NCBI GenBank assembly: GCA_014642895.1 | Contig: BMJD01000002.1 | Location: 62,001 to 126,000, forward strand | Reading direction: 5' to 3' | DNA from: Lentibacillus populi | GTDB lineage: Bacteria > Bacillota > Bacilli > Bacillales > Amphibacillaceae | DNA: 64,000 bases | Shown here: positions 25,603-33,451 of the stretch, piece by piece | Layout: every line of letters begins with the position of its first letter | How positions within the stretch are numbered: the stretch's first letter is position 1 | Made by a program: the position numbers and the translations under genes | Notes under the pieces: generated by a model | What the model saw: only the letters and a program-made list of their open reading frames with translations | The model's database searches: none | What the model was told of the DNA's origin: nothing

Positions 25603-26400
25603 ATGTTACGTTCAATGTATGCGGGTATTTCAGGAATGAAGGGTTTTCAAACAAAATTGGATGTTATCGGCAACAATATTGCAAATGTCAACACACCAGG
25701 CTTTAAAAAAGGTCGTGTGACGTTTCAGGATATGATGAGTCAAATGACTTCAGGTGCACAAGGAGCAACTGCTACGCGTGGCGGGATTAATCCGAAACAA
25801 GTTGGACTAGGATCACAGTTAGGAACAATCGATAACATTCATACACAAGGATTCCGGCAAACAACCAATTTCCCGTTGGATTTTGCTTTGGAAGGTGACG
25901 GCATGTTTGTTGTAGACGCTGGAGATGGGAATAGATTCTATACTCGTGCTGGAAACTTCCGTCTGGATGACAATGGGGATATTGTAAATCCAGATGGTTA
26001 CTATTTAGTCGGAATGGATGGAGATCCTCTTAACATTCCTAATACGGCGCAGGATTTTAGCGTGCAAACGGACGGAACGGTAAATTATACTGACGAGAAT
26101 GGCGATCCGCAAACAGCTGGTCAAATTGCGTTGGCGAACTTTTCCAACCCAGCCGGTCTGCAAAAGGCCGGGAATAACCTGTTCCTCAATACAGAGAATG
26201 CAGGATTAGCAGCAGACCTGGCTGCACCCGAGTCTGACGGCACCGCTTCGATCGTTAGCGGCGCACTGGAAATGTCCAATGTAGATCTGTCGGAGGAATT
26301 CACGGAAATGATTACTGCCCAGCGTGGTTTCCAGGCGAACACGAGGATTATTACAACATCAGATGAAATTTTGCAGGAATTGGTTAATTTAAAACGATAA
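25603..26400 (+). CDS. flgE: Flagellar hook protein FlgE (FlgG-type)
   Basis: A 265-residue hook protein, the short form typical of Bacillus and often labelled FlgG. The N-terminal signature is MLRSMYAGISGMKGFQTKLD then IGNNIANVNTPGFKKGRVTF; the FlgE/F/G middle element FALEGDGMFVVDAGDGNRFY and the C-terminal ALEMSNVDLSEEFTEMITAQ, RGFQANTRIITTSDE are present. The short length means the variable outer hook domains are minimal. Position after flgD supports the hook rather than the distal rod role. Ribosome binding site AAAAGGGGA. Confidence 0.93.
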   Translation: MLRSMYAGISGMKGFQTKLDVIGNNIANVNTPGFKKGRVTFQDMMSQMTSGAQGATATRGGINPKQVGLGSQLGTIDNIHTQGFRQTTNFPLDFALEGDGMFVVDAGDGNRFYTRAGNFRLDDNGDIVNPDGYYLVGMDGDPLNIPNTAQDFSVQTDGTVNYTDENGDPQTAGQIALANFSNPAGLQKAGNNLFLNTENAGLAADLAAPESDGTASIVSGALEMSNVDLSEEFTEMITAQRGFQANTRIITTSDEILQELVNLKR

Positions 26401-26423
26401 ATGGAGGGGAAGGGGATGCTTTG

Positions 26424-26462
26424 ATGGTGTCACCCATTGAAGCAACCCCCACTATAGGATGA
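26424..26462 (+). CDS. Twelve-codon leader ORF coupled to swrD
   Basis: ATG 26424 is preceded by GGGGAAGGGG at 26407-26415 with suitable spacing and encodes [12 protein letters not shown]. Its TGA (26460-26462) overlaps the swrD ATG (26459-26461). swrD itself lacks a convincing ribosome binding site, so swrD translation may depend on this mini-ORF. Confidence 0.45.
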   Translation: MVSPIEATPTIG

Positions 26463-26677
26463 TCAAACTTACGCGATTGAACGATGAAACCTTTACATTG
26501 AATGCTTGTATGATTGAGCAAATTCAATCACATCCGGACACAACCATCACATTGTTAAATGGCAAGAAACTGGTTGTAAAGGAAACAGAAGCTAGGGTAG
26601 CGGAATTAATTACATATTATTACCGGAAAATCGGGTTTCATGGAATAGTAAAAGAGGTGGATAGTGCCGATGAATAA
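26459..26677 (+). CDS. swrD: SwrD / FlbD-family flagellar protein
   Basis: A 72-residue protein matching the small FlbD/SwrD family: [40 protein letters not shown], then a basic [12 protein letters not shown]. In B. subtilis SwrD raises flagellar motor power and is needed for swarming; its molecular partner is not firmly known. The only base run near the start is AGG, directly adjacent, so the gene probably depends on translational coupling with the 12-codon ORF ending at the same place. It overlaps fliL by 8 bases. Confidence 0.93.
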   Translation: MIKLTRLNDETFTLNACMIEQIQSHPDTTITLLNGKKLVVKETEARVAELITYYYRKIGFHGIVKEVDSADE

Positions 26678-27092
26678 GCTGGCAAAATCGATGATAACGA
26701 CCCTGGTTATCCTGCTGATCGCGGGCGCTCTTGCCTTGGTTGTTGTTCTAAATGTAAAGGGCGATGACAAAAAAAGCGGTAGTGCCCAAACACTGGATGA
26801 CATAGTAGCGTATTCCTATCAAACATCTGATATGACAACTGATTTACAAGATGGCAGCTTTGTCCGTATTCAATTTCAAATTGTTACGGACAGCAAAAAT
26901 GCTAAAGAGGAAGTAGAAAAGCGCGAATTTCAATTAAAAAATATGTTAATTAAAGAATTAGCAAACATGGATGAGGAAGCTTTCAAAAGTGGCCTCTCCG
27001 ACTTGGAAGATCATGTGAAGCAAAAATTGAACGAAGTCATGACGGAAGGAAAAGTAACCGACGTTTACACGATTAGCAAAATACTGCAATAA
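26670..27092 (+). CDS. fliL: Flagellar basal body-associated protein FliL
   Basis: A 140-residue single-pass membrane protein that surrounds or supports the stator. The N-terminal membrane segment [20 protein letters not shown] is followed by a periplasm-side FliL domain ([40 protein letters not shown]). ATG 26670 is preferred over the in-frame GTG 26664, as AGGTG at 26655-26659 is better spaced. It lies between swrD and fliM. Confidence 0.95.
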   Translation: MNKLAKSMITTLVILLIAGALALVVVLNVKGDDKKSGSAQTLDDIVAYSYQTSDMTTDLQDGSFVRIQFQIVTDSKNAKEEVEKREFQLKNMLIKELANMDEEAFKSGLSDLEDHVKQKLNEVMTEGKVTDVYTISKILQ

Positions 27093-27164
27093 CGTGTAAT
27101 AAAATGAGGCTTAGGGTAGGGGCACATTCCCTGCTGAATTACTCCACGATGGAGGTGAGGATTT

Positions 27165-28163
27165 TTGGTAGAAGAAGTACTTTCGCAAAATGAAATCGAC
27201 GCGCTGCTTTCTGCAATATCATCAGGCGAAATGAATGCTGAGGAATTAAAGAAGGAAGAAAAAGAAAAGAAAATCCGCGTTTATGATTTTAAACGTGCAC
27301 TTCGTTTTTCAAAGGATCAAATTCGCAGTTTGTTACGTATTCATGAAAATTATGCTCGATTATTAACTACTTTTTTCTCTGCACAATTACGTACATATGT
27401 CAATATATCGGTTGCGTCGGTTGATCAAATTCCTTATGAAGAATTTATACGCTCCGTACCGAAAATGACGGTGTTAAATATATACAGTGTTGCACCATTG
27501 GAAGGCAGAATTTTGATGGAGGTCAACCCGAATATCGCTTATGGGATGCTTGATCGGGTGCTGGGTGGAAAAGGAAGCAGTGTCAACAAAGTAGACAATC
27601 TGACAGAAATCGAAACGATGCTGATGTCACAGTTGTTCGAAAAGGCCATTGTTAATCTGCAGGAAGCATGGTCATCACTTGTGGAAATTGATCCGGTTCT
27701 GGAAGACTTTGAAGTCAATCCGCAATTTTTGCAAATGGTTGCCCCAAATGAGACAGTTGTTGTCGTTTCCTTGAATACAACCATTGGAGAAACTAGCGGA
27801 ATGATTAATATCTGTATTCCGCACATTGTATTGGAGCCAATTATTCCGAATCTTTCCGTCCATTATTGGATGCAGACACAGGCGAAGAAACGTGATCCGG
27901 AAGCATATGAAAAATTAACCAAAAATGTCCAAGAGGCAAAAGTGGAAGCAAAAACATTGCTTGGTGAAACAACCATTTCAATTCAACAGTTTTTACATTT
28001 AAATAAAGATGATGTAATCGGCTTGAATCAGGCAATTGATCAGCCGTTAACACTAAAAATAAATAATGAACCAAAATTTTATGTGCAGCCGGGTAAATTT
28101 AAAAATCGGATGTCCGTGCAAATATTAGAAAGAATGATTAAGGGGGGCGACGATGATGAATGA
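27165..28163 (+). CDS. fliM: Flagellar motor switch protein FliM
   Basis: A 332-residue switch protein. The N-terminal CheY-binding peptide LSQNEIDALLSAISSGE is intact, then the CheC-like middle domain (LRIHENYARLLTTFFSAQLR) and the C-terminal FliN-like surface (VKVEAKTLLGETTISIQQFL-type region). CheY-P binding here changes rotation. The start is TTG 27165 after GGAGGTGAGG. It overlaps fliY by 11 bases. Confidence 0.98.
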   Translation: MVEEVLSQNEIDALLSAISSGEMNAEELKKEEKEKKIRVYDFKRALRFSKDQIRSLLRIHENYARLLTTFFSAQLRTYVNISVASVDQIPYEEFIRSVPKMTVLNIYSVAPLEGRILMEVNPNIAYGMLDRVLGGKGSSVNKVDNLTEIETMLMSQLFEKAIVNLQEAWSSLVEIDPVLEDFEVNPQFLQMVAPNETVVVVSLNTTIGETSGMINICIPHIVLEPIIPNLSVHYWMQTQAKKRDPEAYEKLTKNVQEAKVEAKTLLGETTISIQQFLHLNKDDVIGLNQAIDQPLTLKINNEPKFYVQPGKFKNRMSVQILERMIKGGDDDE

Positions 28164-29319
28164 TGGAATGCTTTCACAGGATGAAATAGATGCACTACTA
28201 CAAATTAGTGAAGATGCAGATGAAGGAGATGATACAACACAAGGTACGCGTGCAAAGGCAAATGCTGATGATTATTTCTCCTCGCTGGAAATCGATACGC
28301 TAGGAGAGATCGGCAATATCTCATTCGGCAGTTCAGCTACAACACTGTCCACATTATTGCAGCAAAAGGTGGAAATAACGACACCAACTGTTTCTATTAT
28401 GGAAAAGGCTAATTTGATCGAGGAGTTTACCTTTGAACATGTGAGTATTCAAGTGAATTATGTGGAAGGTTTCAGCGGCAAGAATGTTTTTGTGATCAGG
28501 GCAGAGGATGCAGCCGTTATTTCCGATATTATGCTTGGCGGAGAGGGGACAGCTCCAGTTAAGGAATTAACAGACATTCATCTCAGTGCCGTACAGGAAG
28601 TAATGAATCAAATGATGGGTGCCGCTGCAACGAGTATGTCTACCGTGTTTGAAAAGCGAATTGACATATCACCGCCGTCGATCAATTTAATAAACTCGGA
28701 AAATCTCGCAGATACGGAATCAATGCATGACGAGGAAGTGTTTGTGAAGGTTTCTTTTCAACTAAAAGTAGGAAGTTTGATAGATTCAAATATTATGCAA
28801 TTGATTCCGATTTCGTTTGCCAAACAATTAGTGGCCCAATTGCTGAACGAATCTGGGGAAAATGCCCAAGAGCAGGCGGCTGCGGCTGTGGAACTACTGG
28901 AAAATCCTGTGGAACCGGCCACCGCCCATCAGGAAGTACCATTTGATGTTGAAGAAGAAACACCACAGTATTTAGGAGATCATATTGACCAAAAAAGCGC
29001 GACCGTTCAAGAGGCAAATTTCTCCAGCTTTGCTCCTGTTGAGCTGAATAAAAATGAGCAACGTAACCTTGATATGCTGTTGGATATCCCATTAAAGGTT
29101 ACCGTTGAACTTGGCCGTACGAAGCGAACAATTAAGGATATACTCGATTTGTCATCTGGATCCATCGTTGAACTGGATAAGCTTGCGGGAGAACCAGTCG
29201 ATATCTTTGTGAATGAAAAACGAATTGCAACAGGTGAGGTTGTCGTTATTGATGAAAACTTTGGTGTTCGAGTAACAGATATTATTAGTCAATCTGCTAG
29301 ATTAATGAAATTAAAGTAG
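28153..29319 (+). CDS. fliY: Flagellar motor switch phosphatase FliY
   Basis: A 388-residue FliY, the Gram-positive FliN equivalent that also dephosphorylates CheY-P. The N terminus repeats the CheY-binding peptide (MLSQDEIDALLQI), followed by CheC-like phosphatase domains with DTLGEIGNISFGSSATTLST and LSAVQEVMNQMMGAAATSMS, and a C-terminal FliN domain (LDMLLDIPLKVTVELGRTKR, ILDLSSGSIVELDKLAGEPV). The start, within the fliM end, follows GGGGGG. Both phosphatase E-x-x-N type sites appear present. Confidence 0.97.
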   Translation: MMNDGMLSQDEIDALLQISEDADEGDDTTQGTRAKANADDYFSSLEIDTLGEIGNISFGSSATTLSTLLQQKVEITTPTVSIMEKANLIEEFTFEHVSIQVNYVEGFSGKNVFVIRAEDAAVISDIMLGGEGTAPVKELTDIHLSAVQEVMNQMMGAAATSMSTVFEKRIDISPPSINLINSENLADTESMHDEEVFVKVSFQLKVGSLIDSNIMQLIPISFAKQLVAQLLNESGENAQEQAAAAVELLENPVEPATAHQEVPFDVEEETPQYLGDHIDQKSATVQEANFSSFAPVELNKNEQRNLDMLLDIPLKVTVELGRTKRTIKDILDLSSGSIVELDKLAGEPVDIFVNEKRIATGEVVVIDENFGVRVTDIISQSARLMKLK

Positions 29320-29332
29320 GGAGAATGGATAA

Positions 29333-29695
29333 ATGGCACACAGTATTTTAATTGTAGATGATGCAGCATTTATGCGAATGATGATCAAAGATATTTTAAC
29401 GAAGAACGGATTTACTATTGCAGGTGAAGCACAGGATGGGGCTCAGGCAGTGGAAAAATATCAAGAATTGACGCCCGATCTTGTGACAATGGATATTACC
29501 ATGCCGGAAATGGATGGGATAACAGCATTAAAGGAGATCAGGCAAATAAATCCGAATGCAAAGATAATCATGTGTTCAGCAATGGGCCAACAGGCAATGG
29601 TCATTGACGCCATCCAGGCGGGGGCAAAGGATTTCATTGTGAAACCATTTCAGGCCGATCGGGTCATCGAAGCAATTCAAAAGGCGTTAGATTAA
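29333..29695 (+). CDS. cheY: Chemotaxis response regulator CheY
   Basis: A 120-residue single receiver domain. The acidic pocket is VDDAAFMR near residue 9, the phosphorylated Asp54 lies in LVTMDITMPEMDG, and the conserved Thr/Ser and Lys follow (CSAMGQQAMVIDAIQAGAKD, FIVKPF). CheY-P from CheA binds FliM and FliY at the switch. It lies 13 bases after fliY. Its stop codon overlaps the start of a repeat element that fills the next gap. Confidence 0.98.
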   Translation: MAHSILIVDDAAFMRMMIKDILTKNGFTIAGEAQDGAQAVEKYQELTPDLVTMDITMPEMDGITALKEIRQINPNAKIIMCSAMGQQAMVIDAIQAGAKDFIVKPFQADRVIEAIQKALD

Positions 29696-29940
29696 GAAAA
29701 GCGGAAGCGCCCGGTTAAGGTAGGCCGACTAAAACCGGCCGACAATAACCAACTTCCGGCATGACCGCAACCTGCAGGCCCGCGTATGTGGTGGACATGG
29801 CCTTTTCTGATAATGAATTAATATAGTTAAAATTATATTCTTCCTTTACTAGGCAGATAAGAAAGTATAAACTTTCTTATCCTGCATAAGTGCAACTAAG
29901 TCATTCGCCCAAAGGCTTGGCGAATGCCAAGTTTTCTAAT
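29692..29940. repeat. Intergenic repeat element between cheY and fliO
   Basis: About 250 bases starting GAAAAGCGGAAGCGCC (29697-29712), a block related to 57076-57090. It contains GGCCG/CGGCC arms, a perfect 11-bp inverted repeat GATAAGAAAGT (29856-29866) with ACTTTCTTATC (29871-29881), and an 8-bp hairpin CATTCGCC (29902-29909) with GGCGAATG (29919-29926) followed by a T-rich stretch. The outer ends are weakly inverted. It looks like a dispersed Bacillaceae intergenic repeat inserted in the operon and could attenuate transcription. Confidence 0.6.
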
Positions 29941-29949
29941 AAGAAACGA

Positions 29950-30621
29950 GTGAGTAATGTGGGTAAAAAAATTGGTATCACGGTGGGGTTACTTCTGGTA
30001 ATCCTATCAACCGTGATGAATATAAATGTCCTGGCAGCATCACCAAATGTCAAGGATTGTATGGAAGGAAACGCTGATTGCGTTGATCTGGACGGGGAGA
30101 CACCTGATAAGCAGCAGAAGTCTGAAGATGATCAAGCCAATCCAAGCATCGGTAATGATAATGGATCATTGGTATTTGAATTCGTAAAAATGGGGTTTGC
30201 CTTATTAATCGTAGTTGCACTTATCTATCTGGTGCTGAAATTTCTAAATAAGCGGAATAGGCTCTTTTCCCGGGTTAAGGCGCTTGAGAATCTTGGCGGT
30301 ATATCGGTTGGCCCAAATAAATCCATTCAAATTGTCCGTATAGGCAAAAAAATGTATTTGATTGGTGTCGGTGAGAATGTCGAAATGCTTCAGGAGATAA
30401 CGGATGAGGAAGTAAAAAACGACCTGTTACATCATAACGAGGGACAAAACGAACGTACTATGCCATCACTTTTTTTAACAAAAAATGACGAAGCTCGTAC
30501 TGGAGAAACGGAGAAACGCAATGAATTCAAAAGACTGTTTACTACTGAACTTGAAAAATTAAAAGAGGGAAGAAAAAAGCTGATTAATCAATCCAGGCAG
30601 AAGGAAGATAAACATGAATGA
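29950..30621 (+). CDS. fliO: Flagellar biosynthetic protein FliO/FliZ
   Basis: About 223 residues. It begins with a signal-peptide-like hydrophobic segment (ITVGLLLVILSTVMNINVLA), an extracytosolic region with two cysteines (DCMEGNADC), a membrane segment (FALLIVVALIYLVLKFLNKR), and a cytosolic FliO domain (LGGISVGPNKSIQIVRIGKK, YLIGVGENVEMLQEI). FliO helps assemble the FliPQR gate. The start is uncertain: GTG 29950 or GTG 29959, neither with a strong ribosome binding site. The end overlaps fliP. Confidence 0.9.
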   Translation: MSNVGKKIGITVGLLLVILSTVMNINVLAASPNVKDCMEGNADCVDLDGETPDKQQKSEDDQANPSIGNDNGSLVFEFVKMGFALLIVVALIYLVLKFLNKRNRLFSRVKALENLGGISVGPNKSIQIVRIGKKMYLIGVGENVEMLQEITDEEVKNDLLHHNEGQNERTMPSLFLTKNDEARTGETEKRNEFKRLFTTELEKLKEGRKKLINQSRQKEDKHE

Positions 30622-31282
30622 TTTTATTGATATGTTTTCAGGTTCAGATCCTTCATCTGTTGCAACATCCGTAAAGCTATTATTATTATTGACCGTTTTG
30701 TCGCTGGCACCTAGTATATTAATTTTAATGACAAGTTTTACGAGAATAATCATTGTACTGTCATTTGTAAGGACATCGCTTGCAACACAGCAAATGCCGC
30801 CAAACCAGGTCTTAATCGGAATCGCATTATTTTTAACTTTTTTCATCATGGCACCGACGTTTCATGAGGTCTATGATGATGGACTAAAACCGCTTTTTGA
30901 TGAAGAAATAACACTGGACGAAGCCTATGAACGGGCTAGCGCACCAATGAAGGAATTTATGGCAAAGCACACGAGACAAAAGGACTTGGCGCTATTTATG
31001 AACTATGCGGAAATGGAAAAGCCGGAGACTGTTCAAGATATCCCAATTACAACGCTTGTCCCAGCTTTTGCAATAAGTGAATTAAAAACGGCCTTCCAAA
31101 TGGGATTCATGATCTTTGTTCCTTTTTTGATCATTGATATGGCGGTTGCCAGTGTCTTAATGTCGATGGGGATGATGATGCTGCCACCGGTGATGATTTC
31201 ACTGCCGTTTAAGATTTTATTATTCGTGCTTGTAGATGGCTGGTATTTGATTACCCACTCCCTGCTTGAAGGGTTTCAATAA
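30614..31282 (+). CDS. fliP: Flagellar type III export gate protein FliP
   Basis: A 222-residue membrane protein, core of the export gate. Four membrane segments are visible, including LLLLLTVLSLAPSILILMTS, VLIGIALFLTFFIMAPTF, MGFMIFVPFLIIDMAVASVL and PFKILLFVLVDGWYLITHSL, with the family motif SFTRIIIVLSFVRTSLATQQ. Like other Bacillus FliP it starts without a long cleavable signal. It overlaps fliO by 8 bases and is followed by fliQ and fliR. Confidence 0.98.
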   Translation: MNDFIDMFSGSDPSSVATSVKLLLLLTVLSLAPSILILMTSFTRIIIVLSFVRTSLATQQMPPNQVLIGIALFLTFFIMAPTFHEVYDDGLKPLFDEEITLDEAYERASAPMKEFMAKHTRQKDLALFMNYAEMEKPETVQDIPITTLVPAFAISELKTAFQMGFMIFVPFLIIDMAVASVLMSMGMMMLPPVMISLPFKILLFVLVDGWYLITHSLLEGFQ

Positions 31283-31297
31283 AAGAGGTGTGTTCGG

Positions 31298-31567
31298 TTG
31301 AATAGTGAATTTGTTTTAGCGTTAGCAGAAAAGGGAATTTATACGATCTTACTTGTGACAGGACCACTGCTTATCCTGGCGCTCGCAGTCGGACTGCTTG
31401 TTAGTATATTCCAGGCAACAACACAAATTCAGGAACAGACTTTAGCTTTTATACCTAAAATAGTTGCTGTCCTGGTTGGGATGGTCTTTTTCGGGCCATG
31501 GATGCTGACAAAAATGATTGAGTTTACTGTAGATTTGTACCAAAATTTAAATCAGTTTGTAGGGTAA
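31298..31567 (+). CDS. fliQ: Flagellar export gate protein FliQ
   Basis: An 89-residue protein with two hydrophobic helices (ILLVTGPLLILALAVGLLVS and FIPKIVAVLVGMVFFGPWML) separated by the conserved FQATTQIQEQTLAF. It is part of the FliPQR channel. The start is TTG 31298 after AAGAGGTG. Spacing to fliR is 3 bases. Confidence 0.97.
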   Translation: MNSEFVLALAEKGIYTILLVTGPLLILALAVGLLVSIFQATTQIQEQTLAFIPKIVAVLVGMVFFGPWMLTKMIEFTVDLYQNLNQFVG

Positions 31568-31570
31568 AAC

Positions 31571-32350
31571 ATGTTGGATATGATCAATTTTACTACTGTA
31601 CCGGCTTTTTTGCTCATTTTTGTACGGATTGCTGCCTTTTTCGTAACGTTGCCATTGTTTTCGTATCGAACAATTCCTGCACCGTTTAAAATAGGTTTCA
31701 GCTTTTTTTTGGCATTAATTTTTGTTTATACGGTTGATGCATCCGAAATACCAATAAACGAAACGTATTTTTTGCTGCTGATGAAAGAGGCAATAGTCGG
31801 GCTGTTCGTTGGGTTAATCGCCTATATTATTTTAGCGGCAATCCAGATAGCTGGCGGATTTATTGATTTTCAAATGGGCTTTGCAATTGCAAATGTTATC
31901 GATCCACAAACCGGTGCACAAAGCCCGTTAACAGGACAATATTTTTATATGATTGCCCTCCTGTTTCTATTATCGGTCAATGGACACTATTTGTTAATCG
32001 ATGGAATGTATTATAGCTATCAGCTGATTCCAATTGATGCATTTATCCCGTTTCATAACGGGTCAATCGCCGATTTTGTAATTGACACATTTAATCAGAT
32101 GTTTTTAATAGCATTTCAAATGGCGATTCCGATTGTTGGTTGTTTGTTTCTGGTCGATGTCGCGTTAGGAATCATCGCCAGAACGGTGCCGCAGCTTAAT
32201 GTATTTGTCGTTGGATTACCATTGAAAATCGGTGTTAGCTTTGTAGTTATTTTGTTTTTCCTTAGCTTATATGTCGTGCTGGTGAAAAATCTGTTTTCAA
32301 CCATGTTCGACACGATGAGGGGATTAATGCAAATATTCGGAGGTGCTTAA
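31571..32350 (+). CDS. fliR: Flagellar export gate protein FliR
   Basis: A 259-residue membrane protein with about six hydrophobic segments, from FLLIFVRIAAFFVTLPLFSY to GVSFVVILFFLSLYVVLVKN. The conserved GGFIDFQMGFAIANVIDPQT block is present. It completes the FliPQR export gate and contacts FlhB. The stop lies 2 bases before the inferred flhB start, whose ribosome binding site is inside the fliR end. Confidence 0.97.
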   Translation: MLDMINFTTVPAFLLIFVRIAAFFVTLPLFSYRTIPAPFKIGFSFFLALIFVYTVDASEIPINETYFLLLMKEAIVGLFVGLIAYIILAAIQIAGGFIDFQMGFAIANVIDPQTGAQSPLTGQYFYMIALLFLLSVNGHYLLIDGMYYSYQLIPIDAFIPFHNGSIADFVIDTFNQMFLIAFQMAIPIVGCLFLVDVALGIIARTVPQLNVFVVGLPLKIGVSFVVILFFLSLYVVLVKNLFSTMFDTMRGLMQIFGGA

Positions 32351-32351
32351 T

Positions 32352-33431
32352 TTGTCATTAAAGCTGGATTTACAATTTTTTGCAGGTGAAAAGACGGAAA
32401 AAGCCACTCCGAAAAAACGGCAGGATTCCCGGAAAAAAGGGCAGGTTGCAAAGAGTCAGGATATTAATACAGCATTTCTGCTGCTGTTTTGCTTTCTAAT
32501 ATTATTTCTGTTTGGCGGCTTTATGAAGGATAGCATGACAGCCTTATACAGCCATGCTTTTACAGAATATATTCAATGGAATGTAACCGAGAATACCGTT
32601 CATCAGGTCTTTATAGAATCTACGATTGAAACAGCAAAAATGCTTGCACCAATTATATTAATCGCGATTATTGCCGGGTTAGCCGCCAACTTTATGCAAA
32701 TAGGGTTTTTATTTACAACCGAACCATTGAAATTTGATTTAAAAAAAATTGACCCCATTAAAGGGGCAAAGAAAATCTTTTCCATCCGTGCATTGGTTGA
32801 ATTGCTGAAGTCATTATTAAAAATTGTTTTCATTGGCGTCATCACGTTTGCGGTCATCTGGATGTACAAAGATGACATGATGATGCTTTCATTTAAAAAT
32901 GTTGACAGCGCATTGGCCTTTTTTGGCAAGGTTACGATCATTATGGGAATGGCCGCAACGATTGCTTTGTTATTTTTGGCTGTATTTGATTATGCCTATC
33001 AACGATATGATTTTGAAAAAAATATCAAAATGTCCAAACAGGATATTAAAGATGAATATAAAAATATCGAAGGGGATCCATTAATCAAATCAAAAATCAA
33101 GGAGAAACAGCGGCAAATGGCCACAAGAAGGATGATGAGTGAAGTACCTGCTGCAGATGTCGTTATTACGAATCCAACCCATTTTGCTATTGCTATTAAA
33201 TATGAGGAAGCAAAGGCAAGTGCACCGTACGTTGTCGCAAAGGGTGTTGATCACCTGGCGTTTCGCATTAAAGAAATTGCACGAAAAAATAAGGTAATGA
33301 CAGTTGAGAATCGACCGCTGGCCCGTGCGTTATACGATGCTATTGAAATCGGTGACGTAATACCGGAAGAATTTTACCAGGCTGTGGCCGAGATTCTGGC
33401 ATATGTCTATCGAATGGAAAAAAAGGTTTAG
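32352..33431 (+). CDS. flhB: Flagellar export specificity switch protein FlhB
   Basis: A 359-residue protein. Four membrane segments lie in the N-terminal part (for example TAFLLLFCFLILFLFGGFMK, IILIAIIAGLAANFMQIGFL). The cytosolic domain has the autocleavage site NPTH at residues 274-277, then YVVAKGVDHLAFRIKEIARK and PEEFYQAVAEILAYVYR, the region shared with YlqH at the window start. It switches export from hook to filament substrates with FliK. TTG 32352 follows GGAGGTG; the open frame extends 3 codons upstream. Confidence 0.97.
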   Translation: MSLKLDLQFFAGEKTEKATPKKRQDSRKKGQVAKSQDINTAFLLLFCFLILFLFGGFMKDSMTALYSHAFTEYIQWNVTENTVHQVFIESTIETAKMLAPIILIAIIAGLAANFMQIGFLFTTEPLKFDLKKIDPIKGAKKIFSIRALVELLKSLLKIVFIGVITFAVIWMYKDDMMMLSFKNVDSALAFFGKVTIIMGMAATIALLFLAVFDYAYQRYDFEKNIKMSKQDIKDEYKNIEGDPLIKSKIKEKQRQMATRRMMSEVPAADVVITNPTHFAIAIKYEEAKASAPYVVAKGVDHLAFRIKEIARKNKVMTVENRPLARALYDAIEIGDVIPEEFYQAVAEILAYVYRMEKKV

Positions 33432-33451
33432 TACAGACAGGGGTGAGATCC

